From contig NZ_JYJB01000010.1 in NCBI RefSeq assembly GCF_000956475.1, forward strand, positions 1-64,000: a stretch of DNA of 64,000 nucleotides. Direction: 5' to 3'. A program made the translations under genes and the position numbers. This document shows, one piece after another, positions 48,066-57,349 of the stretch. The notes under the pieces were generated by a model, which was not told the origin of the DNA, ran no database searches, and saw only the letters and a list, made by a program, of their open reading frames with translations. The stretch comes from Microbacterium hydrocarbonoxydans. GTDB taxonomy: Bacteria > Actinomycetota > Actinomycetes > Actinomycetales > Microbacteriaceae. Numbering within the stretch: the stretch's first letter is position 1; each line of letters opens with the position of its first letter.

Positions 48066-48536
48066 ATGGGTCTGCGCACCGTCCTCGTCGTCCTCGTGCA
48101 TGCGGGGCTGATCGGCATCGGCGTGTGGCTCCTGGTGATCGACATCCGCACACACCGGCTGCCCAATCGCATCGTGCTGCCGACCCTCCTCGCCGTGGTG
48201 CTGCTGGCCGTGCTCGACGCCGTGGCGATGGGAGAGAGCGGCGCGCTCGTCCGTGCGCTGTGGGGACTCGTGATCCTCGGCGGCTTCTACGCTCTGCTCC
48301 GCATCGCGAGCCGAGCCGGGATGGGCGGCGGAGACGTCAAGCTCGCAGCCCTCATCGGCGTCGTGCTCGGCTGGCACAGCTGGACCGCGCTCGCCGTCGG
48401 CGCGGCATCCGCCTTCGTGCTCGCGGCCCTCTACGCGCTGGCCCTGATCGCACTGCGCAGGGCGACCGGCTCCACGAGGATCGCCTTCGGGCCGTGGATG
48501 ATCATCGGCGCGGTTCTCGGCGTCGCGATCGCCTGA
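48066..48536 (+). CDS. Prepilin peptidase, A24 family
   Basis: 156 residues with five or six membrane helices. The two catalytic aspartates lie in DIRTHRLPN and in the GGGDVKLAA loop. The N-terminal methylase domain of PilD is absent, as is usual for short A24 enzymes of Gram-positive Flp/Tad or competence systems. No pilus gene is near, so it serves a pathway elsewhere. ATG 48066 follows TACCCT (48054-48059) by six bases, a leaderless start. Confidence 0.87.
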   Translation: MGLRTVLVVLVHAGLIGIGVWLLVIDIRTHRLPNRIVLPTLLAVVLLAVLDAVAMGESGALVRALWGLVILGGFYALLRIASRAGMGGGDVKLAALIGVVLGWHSWTALAVGAASAFVLAALYALALIALRRATGSTRIAFGPWMIIGAVLGVAIA

Positions 48537-48565
48537 CGTCGGCCATGAGGGCTAATCTGAACCAC

Positions 48566-48778
48566 ATGGCACTCGCACGGCTTCACGGCGGCCCGCTGGA
48601 CGGGCAGATCATCCCCCTCGGCGACGCGGACGACAAGCTGATCGTCCCCTACAGCGAGACGCAGGTGGTGTACAACCGCCGCGGCGAGCCCTCGAACACG
48701 GGCGAGAACGACGGCCCCACCGAGGTCGACTACTGGTACGACGAGTCCCTCGAGGACCTCAATCCCGCAGATGACTGA
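48566..48778 (+). CDS. Small conserved actinobacterial protein
   Basis: 70 residues. The pattern ALARLHGGPLDGQIIPL, then VVYNRRGE and DYWYDES near the end, is shared by many short uncharacterised actinobacterial proteins. TAATCT (48553-48558) stands seven bases before ATG 48566, which makes this leaderless start better than the in-frame ATG at 48545, which would lie upstream of the box. The stop lies inside the next gene. Confidence 0.78.
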   Translation: MALARLHGGPLDGQIIPLGDADDKLIVPYSETQVVYNRRGEPSNTGENDGPTEVDYWYDESLEDLNPADD

Positions 48779-49403
48779 GGCGCCAGACGGCTCAGGGCAC
48801 TCCCGCACGGTCGAGGTCGAGCGCAAGTACGACGTCGACGCTGCCACTCCGTTGCCGCAGTGGCAGGGGATCCCCGGCGTCGACGCGGTGAGCGACGCAG
48901 AGGTGCGCGAGCTCGACGCCCGCTACCTCGACACCGCGGATGCCGCGCTCTCCCGCGCCGGCGTAGCCCTGCGCCGGCGCACAGGAGGCCCCGACGCCGG
49001 CTGGCACATCAAGGGACCGCGTGAGGGCGACGGCCGGCTCGAGATCGGCTGGCCGCTGGGCGACGATGAGAGCATTCCGGATGCCGTCTCTGAAGTGCTC
49101 TCCCGCTGGACGACGGAGGAGCTGACTCCGCTCGCCCGCATCGAGAACACCCGCACCGCGTATCTGCTCACAGGTCCCGACGGCGTGGTGGCGGAGTTCG
49201 TCGACGATCGAGTCCGCGCCACCGACCTCCGCGCGGGCATCGAGCGCGAATGGCGGGAGTGGGAGCTCGAACTCGGACCCGCGGCCCCCGCCGACGAGGC
49301 GGGCCGCGCCGAACTGTTCGCCGCAGCGGAGCGCGTGATCTTCGCCGCAGGGGCGCGGGACGCGGCATCCGGCTCCAAGCTCGCCCGCGCACTCGGATAC
49401 TGA
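48771..49403 (+). CDS. CYTH domain protein
   Basis: 210 residues. The CYTH tunnel signature VEVERKYD (ExExK) is near the N-terminus, and a series of strands with charged residues (ALRRRTG, WHIKGPR, EWREWELELG) lines the tunnel. Members bind triphosphates such as ThTP or polyphosphate and metal ions. The exact substrate is unknown. It overlaps the previous gene by eight bases. Confidence 0.88.
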   Translation: MTEAPDGSGHSRTVEVERKYDVDAATPLPQWQGIPGVDAVSDAEVRELDARYLDTADAALSRAGVALRRRTGGPDAGWHIKGPREGDGRLEIGWPLGDDESIPDAVSEVLSRWTTEELTPLARIENTRTAYLLTGPDGVVAEFVDDRVRATDLRAGIEREWREWELELGPAAPADEAGRAELFAAAERVIFAAGARDAASGSKLARALGY

Positions 49404-49455
49404 GCCGGAGCGCAACCCCTTTCGCGAAATCGGCGGTGCATGCTTGAGTGACAGC

Positions 49456-50616
49456 ATGCACCCACCTGTCAGGCTCCGTTCGCTGCACACGATCGTCCCC
49501 GACACCGTCCTCCTGCAGGACGAGGTGCGAGACGTCTTCGCCGCGCAGCCCGACATCGGGCGGCTGGCGCGGCGCATCGTCGGCGCGTCGTTCAACGGCT
49601 CCGGCATCGACTCGCGGCATACCGTGATCGACGAGCTCTCCTTCGACGTCGAGGTCGAGGAGCCGGTGTTCTTCGACAGGGCGACCGGGGCGCTGCTCTC
49701 CCCGGGGACGAAGACCCGCAACGAGGTCTACGTCCGCGAGGCGAGCCGCTTGTTCGTCGAAGCGGCGAGGGGCTCGATCGACGCCGATCCCGATATCAGC
49801 GCGTCCGACATCACGCACGTCATCACGGTCTCCTGCACGGGATTCCACGCGCCGGGCCCGGAGTACGAGATCGTCAGAGCGCTCGGGCTCGCCGATTCGG
49901 TGCAGCGCTATCACCTCGGCTTCATGGGCTGCTACGCCTCCATGCCCGCGCTGCGCGCCGCGCGCCAGTTCTGCGCCGCCGATCCCGAGGCCGTCGTCCT
50001 GGTGGTGAGCGTCGAGCTGTGCACCCTGCACCTGCGCTCCTCGGAGGACCCCGACACGATCGTGGCCTCTTCGCTGTTCGCCGACGGCGCCGCTGCGGGC
50101 ATCGTCACCGCCCGCGACCTCCCAGCGTCCACCAGGGCGCTCAGGCTCGACCGGTTCCACACGGCCATCGCCCCGGAGGGCGAGAAGGACATGGCCTGGA
50201 CCATCGGCGACAGCGGCTTCGAGATGATCCTCTCCACGGCTGTTCCGCAGATCATCGGCGAGACGATCATCGGGGCGCTGCGACCGCTCTACGCGGGGGA
50301 GCAGGAACTCGCGAACGCCTTCGAGGAGGGTCGGGTCGGCGATCGCGTCGCGCACTGGGCGATCCATCCCGGCGGGCGCAGCATCCTCGACCGCGTGCAG
50401 GAGCGCCTGCACCTCAGCGACGAGCAGCTGCACCCGGCCCGCGAGGTGCTGCGCGTGAACGGCAACATGTCGAGCGCGACGATCCTCTTCGTGCTGCAGC
50501 ACATCCTCGAGCAGCAGGACGCACGGCACGGAGATCGTGTCGCCGCCATGGCGTTCGGGCCGGGACTGACGGCCGAGAGCGCGCTGCTGACGGTCGAGGC
50601 CGCAGAGGCGAAATGA
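49456..50616 (+). CDS. Type III polyketide synthase (chalcone/stilbene synthase family)
   Basis: 386 residues. The catalytic triad is complete: Cys127 (VSCTGFHAPG), His304 (HWAIHPGGR) and Asn337 (NGNMSSATI). Type III PKSs extend an acyl starter with malonyl-CoA and cyclise it to pyrones, resorcinols or related rings. The next two genes overlap it and supply a methyltransferase and a flavin hydroxylase, so the product is probably a methylated, oxidised phenolic lipid. An alternative TTG at 49444 would add four residues. Confidence 0.92.
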   Translation: MHPPVRLRSLHTIVPDTVLLQDEVRDVFAAQPDIGRLARRIVGASFNGSGIDSRHTVIDELSFDVEVEEPVFFDRATGALLSPGTKTRNEVYVREASRLFVEAARGSIDADPDISASDITHVITVSCTGFHAPGPEYEIVRALGLADSVQRYHLGFMGCYASMPALRAARQFCAADPEAVVLVVSVELCTLHLRSSEDPDTIVASSLFADGAAAGIVTARDLPASTRALRLDRFHTAIAPEGEKDMAWTIGDSGFEMILSTAVPQIIGETIIGALRPLYAGEQELANAFEEGRVGDRVAHWAIHPGGRSILDRVQERLHLSDEQLHPAREVLRVNGNMSSATILFVLQHILEQQDARHGDRVAAMAFGPGLTAESALLTVEAAEAK

Positions 50617-51338
50617 GTCCCGACCTCTCGGTTCGCGCCGTCGATGCGCGCGAGCTCATGGACGATCCGCACGCGGATCTGCGGATGCTGGAGCGCACCT
50701 ATCTGCGCTTCGCGCCCGTGAACCGCCTCGTCTCGAGGCCCGGGCTGCTGTACCGCCGCGACATCCGGCCGCGCGGCGCACCTGGCCGCGCCCTGCGCAT
50801 CCTCGACATCGGAGCAGGAGGCGGCGATCTGTGCCGGCTGCTGGCGAGTCGGCTGCGGCGCGACGGCATCGCCGCCGAGATCACCGCGCTCGACCCCGAT
50901 GAGCGGGCGATCGCCTGGGCGCGTGCGCATGACGGCGGCGCCGGCATCCGCTACCGTCCCGCCTTCACCTCCGAGCTGGTCGACGCCGGCGAGCGCTTCG
51001 ACGTGGTCGTGTCGAACCATCTGCTGCATCATCTGTCCCCGCAGGAGCTGCGGACGCTCCTTGACGACAGCCGCCGGCTCGTCGATCAGGGAGGGGCCGT
51101 GGTGCACCGCGACATCGCGCGCGGTCGAGCGGCCTACGCCCTTTTCGGCGCGGCGACGTTCCCCTTCGCATCCAACCTCCTCGCCGGTTCCTTCATCCGC
51201 GAGGACGGGCTCATCAGCATCCGTCGCTCCTACACCGTGCCGGAGCTGCGCGAGGCCGCCCCTGCCGGCTGGCGGGTGCGCGGCGGCTTCCCGGCGCGGC
51301 TCGAGTTGCGGTGGGAGCACGGCGATGCCGCACCATGA
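50613..51338 (+). CDS. SAM-dependent methyltransferase
   Basis: 241 residues. Class-I methyltransferase motif I LDIGAGGGDLCRLL, motif II ALDPDERAIAWA and the DVVVSNHLLHHL segment are clear. It likely O- or C-methylates the ring made by the PKS. The start overlaps the PKS stop by four bases, and its own end overlaps the monooxygenase start by 14. Confidence 0.88.
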   Translation: MSPDLSVRAVDARELMDDPHADLRMLERTYLRFAPVNRLVSRPGLLYRRDIRPRGAPGRALRILDIGAGGGDLCRLLASRLRRDGIAAEITALDPDERAIAWARAHDGGAGIRYRPAFTSELVDAGERFDVVVSNHLLHHLSPQELRTLLDDSRRLVDQGGAVVHRDIARGRAAYALFGAATFPFASNLLAGSFIREDGLISIRRSYTVPELREAAPAGWRVRGGFPARLELRWEHGDAAP

Positions 51339-52446
51339 CGTGGTGATCGTCGGCGCGGGGCCGGTCGGTCTGATGCTGGCCTGTCTGCTCGCGCAGCGGG
51401 AGGTCGACGTGGTGGTGTGCGAGCGGCGGCCGGACGCCGACACCAGAAGCCGCGCGATCGGGATCCATCGACCGGGACTCGACGCCCTCGACGCGGCCGG
51501 CATCGGAGCGGCGGTGCGGGGCGAGGCTCTGGCTCTCGAGGGCGGGGAGGTGCGCAGCCGGGGACGGATGCTGGCGGAGCTCGACTTCGCGCCGGAGCGG
51601 CCGGTGCTCGTGCTTCCGCAGCGGCGGACCGACGATCTGCTCCGGCATCGCCTCGGCGTGCTGGCGCGAGGGGCGCTGCGCCAGGGGCACGTCGTGCGGT
51701 CGGTGCGGGACGAGGAGGAGTTCGTGCGCGTGGCGGTGGATGCCGGGCACGGACTGCGCGAGATCACCGGGTCGTTCGCGGTCGTCGCGGACGGCGTGCA
51801 CAGCGGGATCCGCGAGCAGCTGGGCATCGAGTGGCGCGAGCGCGCAGGAGCCGGCCGCTACTCGATGCTCGATGTTCCCGACGACGCCGAGCGCGCGCGT
51901 GCGGTGCTGCACTGCGAACCTGCGGGGCTCGTGGAGTCGTTCCCGATGCCGGGAGCACGCCGGCGCTGGGTCGTGCGCCATGGCGGTGCGCGACCGCTCG
52001 ACACGGCCACGGCCCTCCGCTCGGAGATCGAGAGGCGCACCGGCATCCGTCCTGCGTTCCCCGACGACCTCGTCCCGGTGGTCTTCGATGTCGCGCAGCA
52101 CGCGGCCGCCGCCTTCGCCGACGGTCGAATCGTGCTGCTGGGCGATGCCGCGCACGAGGTCAGCCCGATCGGCGGGCAGGGCATGAACCTCGGATGGGCG
52201 GATGCCGTGCGCCTCGCGGTCGGCATCATCCGCGGACTCGAGCGCGGGCAGCCGGACTTCCGCAGTTATGCCCGCCGGAGCGCGAGAGCGGCCCGCAGGG
52301 CGCAGCGGCGTGCGGCGTTCTACATGTCGATGGGGGCGCCGGCCGCAGGGGCGCCGCTCGTGATGCGCGAGCAGGTGATCCGTGTCCTGGGCTCGAGGCC
52401 GCTGCGCGGCTGTGCCTCCGGTCTCATCACCATGCGCGGGGTCTGA
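51325..52446 (+). CDS. FAD-dependent aromatic hydroxylase-type monooxygenase
   Basis: 373 residues. The FAD-binding GAGPVGLMLACLLA is at the N-terminus (about 10-23). The DG motif lies in VVADGVHSGIR, and the second FAD motif GDAAHEVSPIGGQGMNLGWADA comes late. This is the PHBH group A hydroxylase layout, suited to hydroxylating phenols or resorcinols, as the third gene does in the Streptomyces srsABC alkylresorcinol cluster. The order PKS-MT-hydroxylase is the same here. Confidence 0.9.
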   Translation: MPHHDVVIVGAGPVGLMLACLLAQREVDVVVCERRPDADTRSRAIGIHRPGLDALDAAGIGAAVRGEALALEGGEVRSRGRMLAELDFAPERPVLVLPQRRTDDLLRHRLGVLARGALRQGHVVRSVRDEEEFVRVAVDAGHGLREITGSFAVVADGVHSGIREQLGIEWRERAGAGRYSMLDVPDDAERARAVLHCEPAGLVESFPMPGARRRWVVRHGGARPLDTATALRSEIERRTGIRPAFPDDLVPVVFDVAQHAAAAFADGRIVLLGDAAHEVSPIGGQGMNLGWADAVRLAVGIIRGLERGQPDFRSYARRSARAARRAQRRAAFYMSMGAPAAGAPLVMREQVIRVLGSRPLRGCASGLITMRGV

Positions 52447-52465
52447 GCGGCCGCGCCCGGGAACG

Positions 52466-52499
52466 CAGAAGCCCCGGATCCGAGGATCCGGGGCTTCTG
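52466..52499. terminator. Bidirectional terminator between the PKS operon and lpdA
   Basis: A 16-bp perfect dyad CAGAAGCCCCGGATCC/GGATCCGGGGCTTCTG with two bases between the arms. It lies between convergent stops and can serve both. Confidence 0.8.
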
Positions 52500-52505
52500 G
52501 CGCGA

Positions 52506-53903
52506 TCACAGGTTGATCATGTGCCCCGCGAGACCGTGGAAGGCCTCCTGCAGAGCCTCGGACAGTGTGGGGTGCGTGTGCACGTTGCGAGCGGCCTCGA
52601 GTGCGGTGAGGTCCCACTTCTGAGCGAGGGTCAGCTCGGGCAGGAGCTCGGAGACGTCGGGACCGATCAGGTGCCCGCCGATGAGCTCGAGGTGCTCGGC
52701 GTCGGCGATGAGCTTGACGAAGCCGACGGGCTCGCCCAGGCCGTTCGCCTTGCCGTTGGCGCTGAACGGGAACTTCGCGACCTTGATCTCGCGACCCTCG
52801 GCGCGGGCCTGCTCCTCGGTGAGGCCGAAGCTCGCGACCTGCGGCTGGCAGAACGTCGCGCGCGGCATCATCCGGTAGTCGCCCAGGGTCATGGTCTCGG
52901 CCTTGCCGATGGTCTCGGCGGCCACGACAGCCTGAGCCTCGGCGACATGCGCGAGCTGCAGCTTGGCGGTGACGTCGCCGATCGCGTAGATGCCCTCGAC
53001 GTTGGTGCGCATGTGGTCGTCGATATCGATCGCACCGCGCTCGGTGAGCGTGACGCCGGTGTTCTCGAGCCCGTAGCCGTTCACGTTGGGTGCGAAGCCC
53101 ACGGACATGAGGACCTTGTCGGCGGTGATCTCGCCGGGCTGGCCGTCGCGGGTCTCATACGTGACGTGCACGGAGGAGCCGTTGTCGGTGACGGTCTTCA
53201 CCGCGGTCGAGGTGAGGATGTCGACGCCGAGCTTCTTGTACTGCTTCTGGATCTCCTTCGAGACCTCGACGTCCTCGTTCGGGAGGGCGCGGTCGAGGAA
53301 CTCGATGATCGTGACCTTCACGCCGTAGTTCGACAGCACATAGCCGAACTCCATGCCGATGGCGCCGGCGCCGACGATGACGATCGACTCGGGCAGGTCG
53401 CGGGTCAGGATCTGCTCTTCGTAGGTGACGACGTTGTCGCTGAGCTCGACGCCGGGCAGCAGGCGCACGGTCGAGCCCGTCGCGATGATGGCGTTGTCGA
53501 AGGTGACCTCTTCGGTCGTGCCGTCCGACTTCGCGACCGAGATCGCCTTCGGGCCGGTGAAGGTGCCGCGGCCGTCGTACTCGGTGACCTTGTTCTTCTT
53601 CATCAGGAAGTGGATGCCCTTGACGTGCGTCTCGGCCACCTTGCGGCTGCGGTCGAAGGCCGCGCCGAAGTCGAAGTGCACATCGCCGGAGATGCCGAAG
53701 AACTCGGCCTTGTGCGTGAACGTGTGCGCGATCTCGGCGTTCTTGAGGAGCGACTTGGAGGGGATGCAGCCCACGTTGAGGCAGACACCGCCCCAGTACT
53801 TCTCTTCGATGATCGCGGTGGACAGGCCGAGCTGCGCGCTGCGAACCGCAGCGACATATCCGCCAGGACCTGCACCAAGGATGACGACGTCGTAGTGTGG
53901 CAT
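52506..53903 (-). CDS. lpdA: Dihydrolipoyl dehydrogenase
   Basis: 465 residues. The E3 hallmark [13 protein letters not shown] has the redox Cys pair. FAD- and NAD-binding Rossmann motifs ([31 protein letters not shown]) and the C-terminal HAHPTLSE-like HTHPTLSEA with the catalytic His are present. It reoxidises dihydrolipoamide in pyruvate and 2-oxoglutarate dehydrogenase. TAGGCT six bases before the ATG gives a leaderless start. Confidence 0.95.
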   Translation of the reverse strand: MPHYDVVILGAGPGGYVAAVRSAQLGLSTAIIEEKYWGGVCLNVGCIPSKSLLKNAEIAHTFTHKAEFFGISGDVHFDFGAAFDRSRKVAETHVKGIHFLMKKNKVTEYDGRGTFTGPKAISVAKSDGTTEEVTFDNAIIATGSTVRLLPGVELSDNVVTYEEQILTRDLPESIVIVGAGAIGMEFGYVLSNYGVKVTIIEFLDRALPNEDVEVSKEIQKQYKKLGVDILTSTAVKTVTDNGSSVHVTYETRDGQPGEITADKVLMSVGFAPNVNGYGLENTGVTLTERGAIDIDDHMRTNVEGIYAIGDVTAKLQLAHVAEAQAVVAAETIGKAETMTLGDYRMMPRATFCQPQVASFGLTEEQARAEGREIKVAKFPFSANGKANGLGEPVGFVKLIADAEHLELIGGHLIGPDVSELLPELTLAQKWDLTALEAARNVHTHPTLSEALQEAFHGLAGHMINL

Positions 53904-53912
53904 GCCTTCAGC

Positions 53913-54539
53913 CTAGCGCGACGACTGGTCGTCAGACCCTGCGCTGGAGCGGTTTCCACGTCGTGAAAGAAGCAGGATCACGACCGCCGCGACGACGAGT
54001 ACTCCGACGATGCCGAGCACCCAGAATCCGACGGCGTCGCCCGAGTCCTCGGTCGTCTCCGGCGCGGTGCTCACCGGGGCATCCGGCGTCTGCGCAGGCG
54101 TCGCGGTCGGGGCGGTGGACGGCTCGGCGGTCGCGAGCGTGTCGGTCGTGACGGTGAAGGAGAACTCGCCGGACGTCGGGTGGCCGTCGCTCGAGACGAT
54201 CTTCCACACCACGTGGTACGCGCCGGCAGCGGCCTGAGCCGCGAGGGGCTGCGTGACGATCGCGCCGTTCACGGTTGCCGGTCCGTTCACGACCGAGGTG
54301 CCGGAGGCGTCGGTGACGAGCAGCTCGGTCGCACCCTCGCCGGTGATCAGCTTGTCGCTGAAGGTGAGCGTGATCTCCGCGGGCAGGGTCTCGACCGTGC
54401 TGTCGGCGGCGGGTGACGAGCTCACCAGCGTGTCGTGGGCCGACGCCGAGAGCGGCGCGAACAGCACGAGGAACGCGGCGAGCAGGCTCACGGCGAGAGC
54501 GACGGGGGCGAAAGAGATGCTGCGGGCTGCGGTTTTCAC
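53913..54539 (-). CDS. CopC-domain secreted/membrane protein
   Basis: 208 residues. A signal peptide (cleaved after about residue 34, SASA-HD) leads to a mature N-terminus starting His-Asp, the copper-binding start of CopC. The domain ends near SDGHPTSGEFSFTV. A Thr/Pro-rich linker, one membrane helix (about 168-190) and a basic tail follow. Copper binding is inferred from the family. GTG 54539 follows TAGGCT by six bases, a leaderless start. Confidence 0.87.
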   Translation of the reverse strand: MKTAARSISFAPVALAVSLLAAFLVLFAPLSASAHDTLVSSSPAADSTVETLPAEITLTFSDKLITGEGATELLVTDASGTSVVNGPATVNGAIVTQPLAAQAAAGAYHVVWKIVSSDGHPTSGEFSFTVTTDTLATAEPSTAPTATPAQTPDAPVSTAPETTEDSGDAVGFWVLGIVGVLVVAAVVILLLSRRGNRSSAGSDDQSSR

Positions 54540-54638
54540 GTGTCCAGCCTATGAATGTCCGGTATGCGGCGGCTGAGTGCGAACCGGCCTCCCGCGAGCG
54601 GCTCCGCATCAGTTAGTCTGGACGACCAGGAGGGCACA

Positions 54639-55124
54639 GTGACAGACAACGACAGCCGACCAGCCGGCGACGCCGCGATCCACCGTTCCGGCGAGCAGAG
54701 GCACGACGTGACCCAGACGTTCGGGCACGACTCGGATCTCTCCTTCGTGCCCTTCGGTGTCGAGCTCACAGACGTGGAGCAGAGCGCCATCGCCGCGCTG
54801 CCCGCCGGCAGCGCACTGCTGCTGGTCCGCTCCGGCGCACTCGCGGGCGCCCGCTACCTTCTCGACACCGACGTCACCACGGTCGGCCGCCACCCCGAGG
54901 CGGACATCTTCTTCGACGACGTGACGGTGTCGCGTCGTCATGCCGAGATCACGCGCAACGGCAGCTCGTTCGAGATCATCGATCAGCGCTCGCTGAACGG
55001 CACCTACGTCAACGGCGAGCGGGTCGACCGTGCGCCCATCGTCGACGGCGCCGAGCTGCGCGTCGGCAAGTTCCGGCTGAACTTCTTCGCCTCGCCCCTC
55101 GACCGTGCGGCGGCGAACGACTGA
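54639..55124 (+). CDS. garA: FHA-domain regulator, GarA/OdhI-like
   Basis: 161 residues. The FHA domain (about 60-150) has GRH (83-85), SRRH (98-101) and NGTYVNG (120-126), the phosphothreonine-binding residues. An N-terminal TQTF (25-28) stands where GarA/OdhI carry the kinase site that switches them off. These proteins inhibit 2-oxoglutarate dehydrogenase when unphosphorylated. lpdA, encoding a subunit of that complex, lies 0.7 kb away. GTG 54639 has CAGGAGGG upstream and TAGTCT at 54614-54619. Confidence 0.85.
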   Translation: MTDNDSRPAGDAAIHRSGEQRHDVTQTFGHDSDLSFVPFGVELTDVEQSAIAALPAGSALLLVRSGALAGARYLLDTDVTTVGRHPEADIFFDDVTVSRRHAEITRNGSSFEIIDQRSLNGTYVNGERVDRAPIVDGAELRVGKFRLNFFASPLDRAAAND

Positions 55125-55810
55125 TGGCGTCCTCTCCCGCCCGCGAACGCAGTGCGTCCGCGGGCCTGCTGAGTATCGGCCAGGTCCTGGCCCGGCTGAC
55201 GCCGGAGTTCCCGGATCTCACCTCCAGCAAGCTGCGCTTCCTCGAGGTGCAGGGGATCGTCACCCCGTCTCGTACCGAGTCCGGGTACCGCAAGTTCTCG
55301 CAGGCCGACATCGAGCGGCTGCGACTGGGTCTCACCCTGCAGCGTGACCACTATCTGCCGCTCAGCGTCATCCGCGAGCAGCTCGATGAGGCGGAGGCAT
55401 CAGGGGAGTCCGCGGCGATCGTGCCGCCCCCGTCCATCGCGCCCTCGCCTCGCCGGTATCGCCGGGACGAGCTGCTGGCCGCTGCAGGCGCCGGCCCGCA
55501 GCTGTTGAACGATGCGATCAGCACGGGCGTGATGGCCGCCCAGGAGACGTACACCGAGGCATCCGTCACGCTGCTGCGCAGTCTTGTCGGCCTCGACCGT
55601 CACGGCATCGAGCCCCGGCACCTGCGGTCGCTGCGTCAGGGCGCCGAACGAGAGGTGGCGCTGATCGAGTCCGCGCTGTCGGCGCTGCTGCGCAGGACGG
55701 ATGCCGCATCGCGCGCGAAGGCGAGCGAGATGGCCCCGGAGCTCGCGGGCAAGATCGACGAAGTGCGCTCGCTCTTCGTCAAAGACGCGCTGGCCCGGCT
55801 GCTTTCGTAA
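55124..55810 (+). CDS. ftsR: MerR-family cell-division regulator FtsR
   Basis: 228 residues. MerR-type winged helix at about 14-75 (SIGQVLARLTPEFPDLTSSKLRFLEVQGIV, then SGYRKFSQADIERLRLGLTLQR). The long helical C-terminus is that of the Rv1828/FtsR group, which activates ftsZ in Corynebacterium. ATG 55124 overlaps the garA stop, the same gene pair as Rv1827-Rv1828. Confidence 0.88.
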   Translation: MASSPARERSASAGLLSIGQVLARLTPEFPDLTSSKLRFLEVQGIVTPSRTESGYRKFSQADIERLRLGLTLQRDHYLPLSVIREQLDEAEASGESAAIVPPPSIAPSPRRYRRDELLAAAGAGPQLLNDAISTGVMAAQETYTEASVTLLRSLVGLDRHGIEPRHLRSLRQGAEREVALIESALSALLRRTDAASRAKASEMAPELAGKIDEVRSLFVKDALARLLS

Positions 55811-55851
55811 CGAACTGATTGCGACACACCTTCGGGGTCGCACGGATGTCG

Positions 55852-55880
55852 TTGCCGGGGTCAGGGCACTGCTCTAGCGT
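55852..55880 (+). promoter_or_regulatory. Sigma-70 type promoter of the second merR gene
   Basis: TTGCCG (55852-55857) and TAGCGT (55875-55880) with a 17-base spacer. An AGGGAGG ribosome site then precedes ATG 55911. Confidence 0.6.
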
Positions 55881-55910
55881 GGAGGTATCAGCTTCCAGGG
55901 AGGACTTCAG

Positions 55911-56456
55911 ATGAATGCGGACGAGCGTGCAGGCGACCCGCGGTTCGTGCCGGAACTCCTCTTCACCGACGGGCTCCCGGCGATGGACGACGAGGTCGGC
56001 TACCGCGGTGCGGTAGCGGCGCGTGCGGCCGGCATCACGTACCGTCAGCTGGACTACTGGGCCCGCACCGAGCTCGTCGAGCCCACGGTGCGCGGCGCGA
56101 GCGGATCCGGATCGCAGCGCCTCTACGGCTTCCGCGACATCCTGGTCCTCAAGCTCGTCAAGAGCCTTCTCGACACGGGCATCTCGCTGCAGCAGATCCG
56201 CACCGCCGTCGACGAACTGCGTCGTGCAGGCATCCGCGATCTCGCAGGCACCACGCTCATGAGCGACGGCGCCTCGGTCTACCTGTGCACCTCGAACGAC
56301 GAGGTCATCGATCTCGTCAGCCGCGGGCAGGGCGTGTTCGGCATCGCGGTCGGCAAGGTCCTCCGCGAGGTGGAGTCGACTCTCGTGCAGTTCGATCCCA
56401 CGGCTCCCGACCCCGTCGACGAGCTCACCGCACGTCGGGCCAAGCGCTCCGCGTAG
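55911..56456 (+). CDS. MerR-family regulator (Rv1830-like)
   Basis: 181 residues. The winged helix (about 27-100) has YRGAVAARAAGITYRQLDYWARTELV, then SQRLYGFRDILVLKLVKSLLDTGISLQQIRTAV. The C-terminal part resembles Rv1830, the second MerR gene after garA in mycobacteria, whose role is in growth and stress. The DUF151 nuclease gene that lies between them in mycobacteria is missing here. Confidence 0.85.
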   Translation: MNADERAGDPRFVPELLFTDGLPAMDDEVGYRGAVAARAAGITYRQLDYWARTELVEPTVRGASGSGSQRLYGFRDILVLKLVKSLLDTGISLQQIRTAVDELRRAGIRDLAGTTLMSDGASVYLCTSNDEVIDLVSRGQGVFGIAVGKVLREVESTLVQFDPTAPDPVDELTARRAKRSA

Positions 56457-56471
56457 TCTCTCCAGACGGAG

Positions 56472-56497
56472 AACGCCCGCTCGATGAGCGGGCGTTT
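56472..56497. terminator. Terminator between merR and the convergent parA-like gene
   Basis: An 11-bp stem AACGCCCGCTC/GAGCGGGCGTT with a GAT loop and a short TTT end, between convergent stops. Confidence 0.75.
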
Positions 56498-56519
56498 CGC
56501 GTATGAGGCGGGGCGAGCG

Positions 56520-57335
56520 TCAGGCGCTGCCCTCGGGAACCTGGATGCGGCCGGTGCGGATGATCCTGTCGAGCAGGGAGTCGAAGTCGGCTGCGAGCTC
56601 CTGCGCGGAGTCTCCGGGCCAGATGTGCAGCGGCTTCGCAGCGCCCTGGGCCTGCTGCAGCGAGGTGCGCTCCGGCAGCTGCGGCGAGAGCACGAGGGGG
56701 CCGAACATGTCGCGCAGCTCCTTGATGCGGAACTGGTGCTCGATGGACTGCGGTCGCACGCGGTTGACGACGATGCCCAGCGGCTGCAGACGGGGGGAGA
56801 GACCGCGGCGGATCTCCTCGATCGCACGCAGCGCACGGTCGGCTGCAGCCACGGAGAACAGGCCGGGCTCGGTGACCACCATGACGCGGTCGCTCGCGGC
56901 CCATGCGGTGCGGGTGAGGGCGTTCAGAGAGGGAGCGCAGTCGATCAGGACGAGATCGTAATCGGCTTCGACCGCGGCGAGAGCCTCTTCGAGCTTCCAG
57001 ACGTCGCGGACGCTCGGGTGAGGGCCGTCGAAGTTGATCGCCGAGGGGCTGCCGATCAGGACGTCGATCGTGCCGGGGTGCACCTTCGCCCAGCCGCTGG
57101 AGGTGATCGCCTGACGGACGACCTTCTCCTTCGGGTTCGCCAGGACATCGGCGATGTTGAGCCGGCCCGCCACCTGGATGTCCATCCCGGTGGAGACGTC
57201 GGACTGCGGGTCGAGGTCGACGACGAGCGTCCGCACACCCCGGGCGAAGGCCGCTGAGGCCAGGCCGAGAGTGACGGTCGTCTTGCCGACGCCCCCCTTG
57301 AGAGAGCTGACGCTGAGTACGTGCACGGACTCCAC
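56520..57335 (-). CDS. ParA-family ATPase
   Basis: 271 residues. Deviant Walker A KGGVGKTT at 13-20, VVDLDPQSD and a DCAPSLNALT Walker B. No ParB gene follows. Orphan ParAs of this kind in actinobacteria position plasmid-like or polar cargo. The partner is unknown. The start is a GTG at 57335, with a second in-frame GTG nearby. Confidence 0.9.
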   Translation of the reverse strand: MESVHVLSVSSLKGGVGKTTVTLGLASAAFARGVRTLVVDLDPQSDVSTGMDIQVAGRLNIADVLANPKEKVVRQAITSSGWAKVHPGTIDVLIGSPSAINFDGPHPSVRDVWKLEEALAAVEADYDLVLIDCAPSLNALTRTAWAASDRVMVVTEPGLFSVAAADRALRAIEEIRRGLSPRLQPLGIVVNRVRPQSIEHQFRIKELRDMFGPLVLSPQLPERTSLQQAQGAAKPLHIWPGDSAQELAADFDSLLDRIIRTGRIQVPEGSA

Positions 57336-57349
57336 GTTACCTTCCCCTA

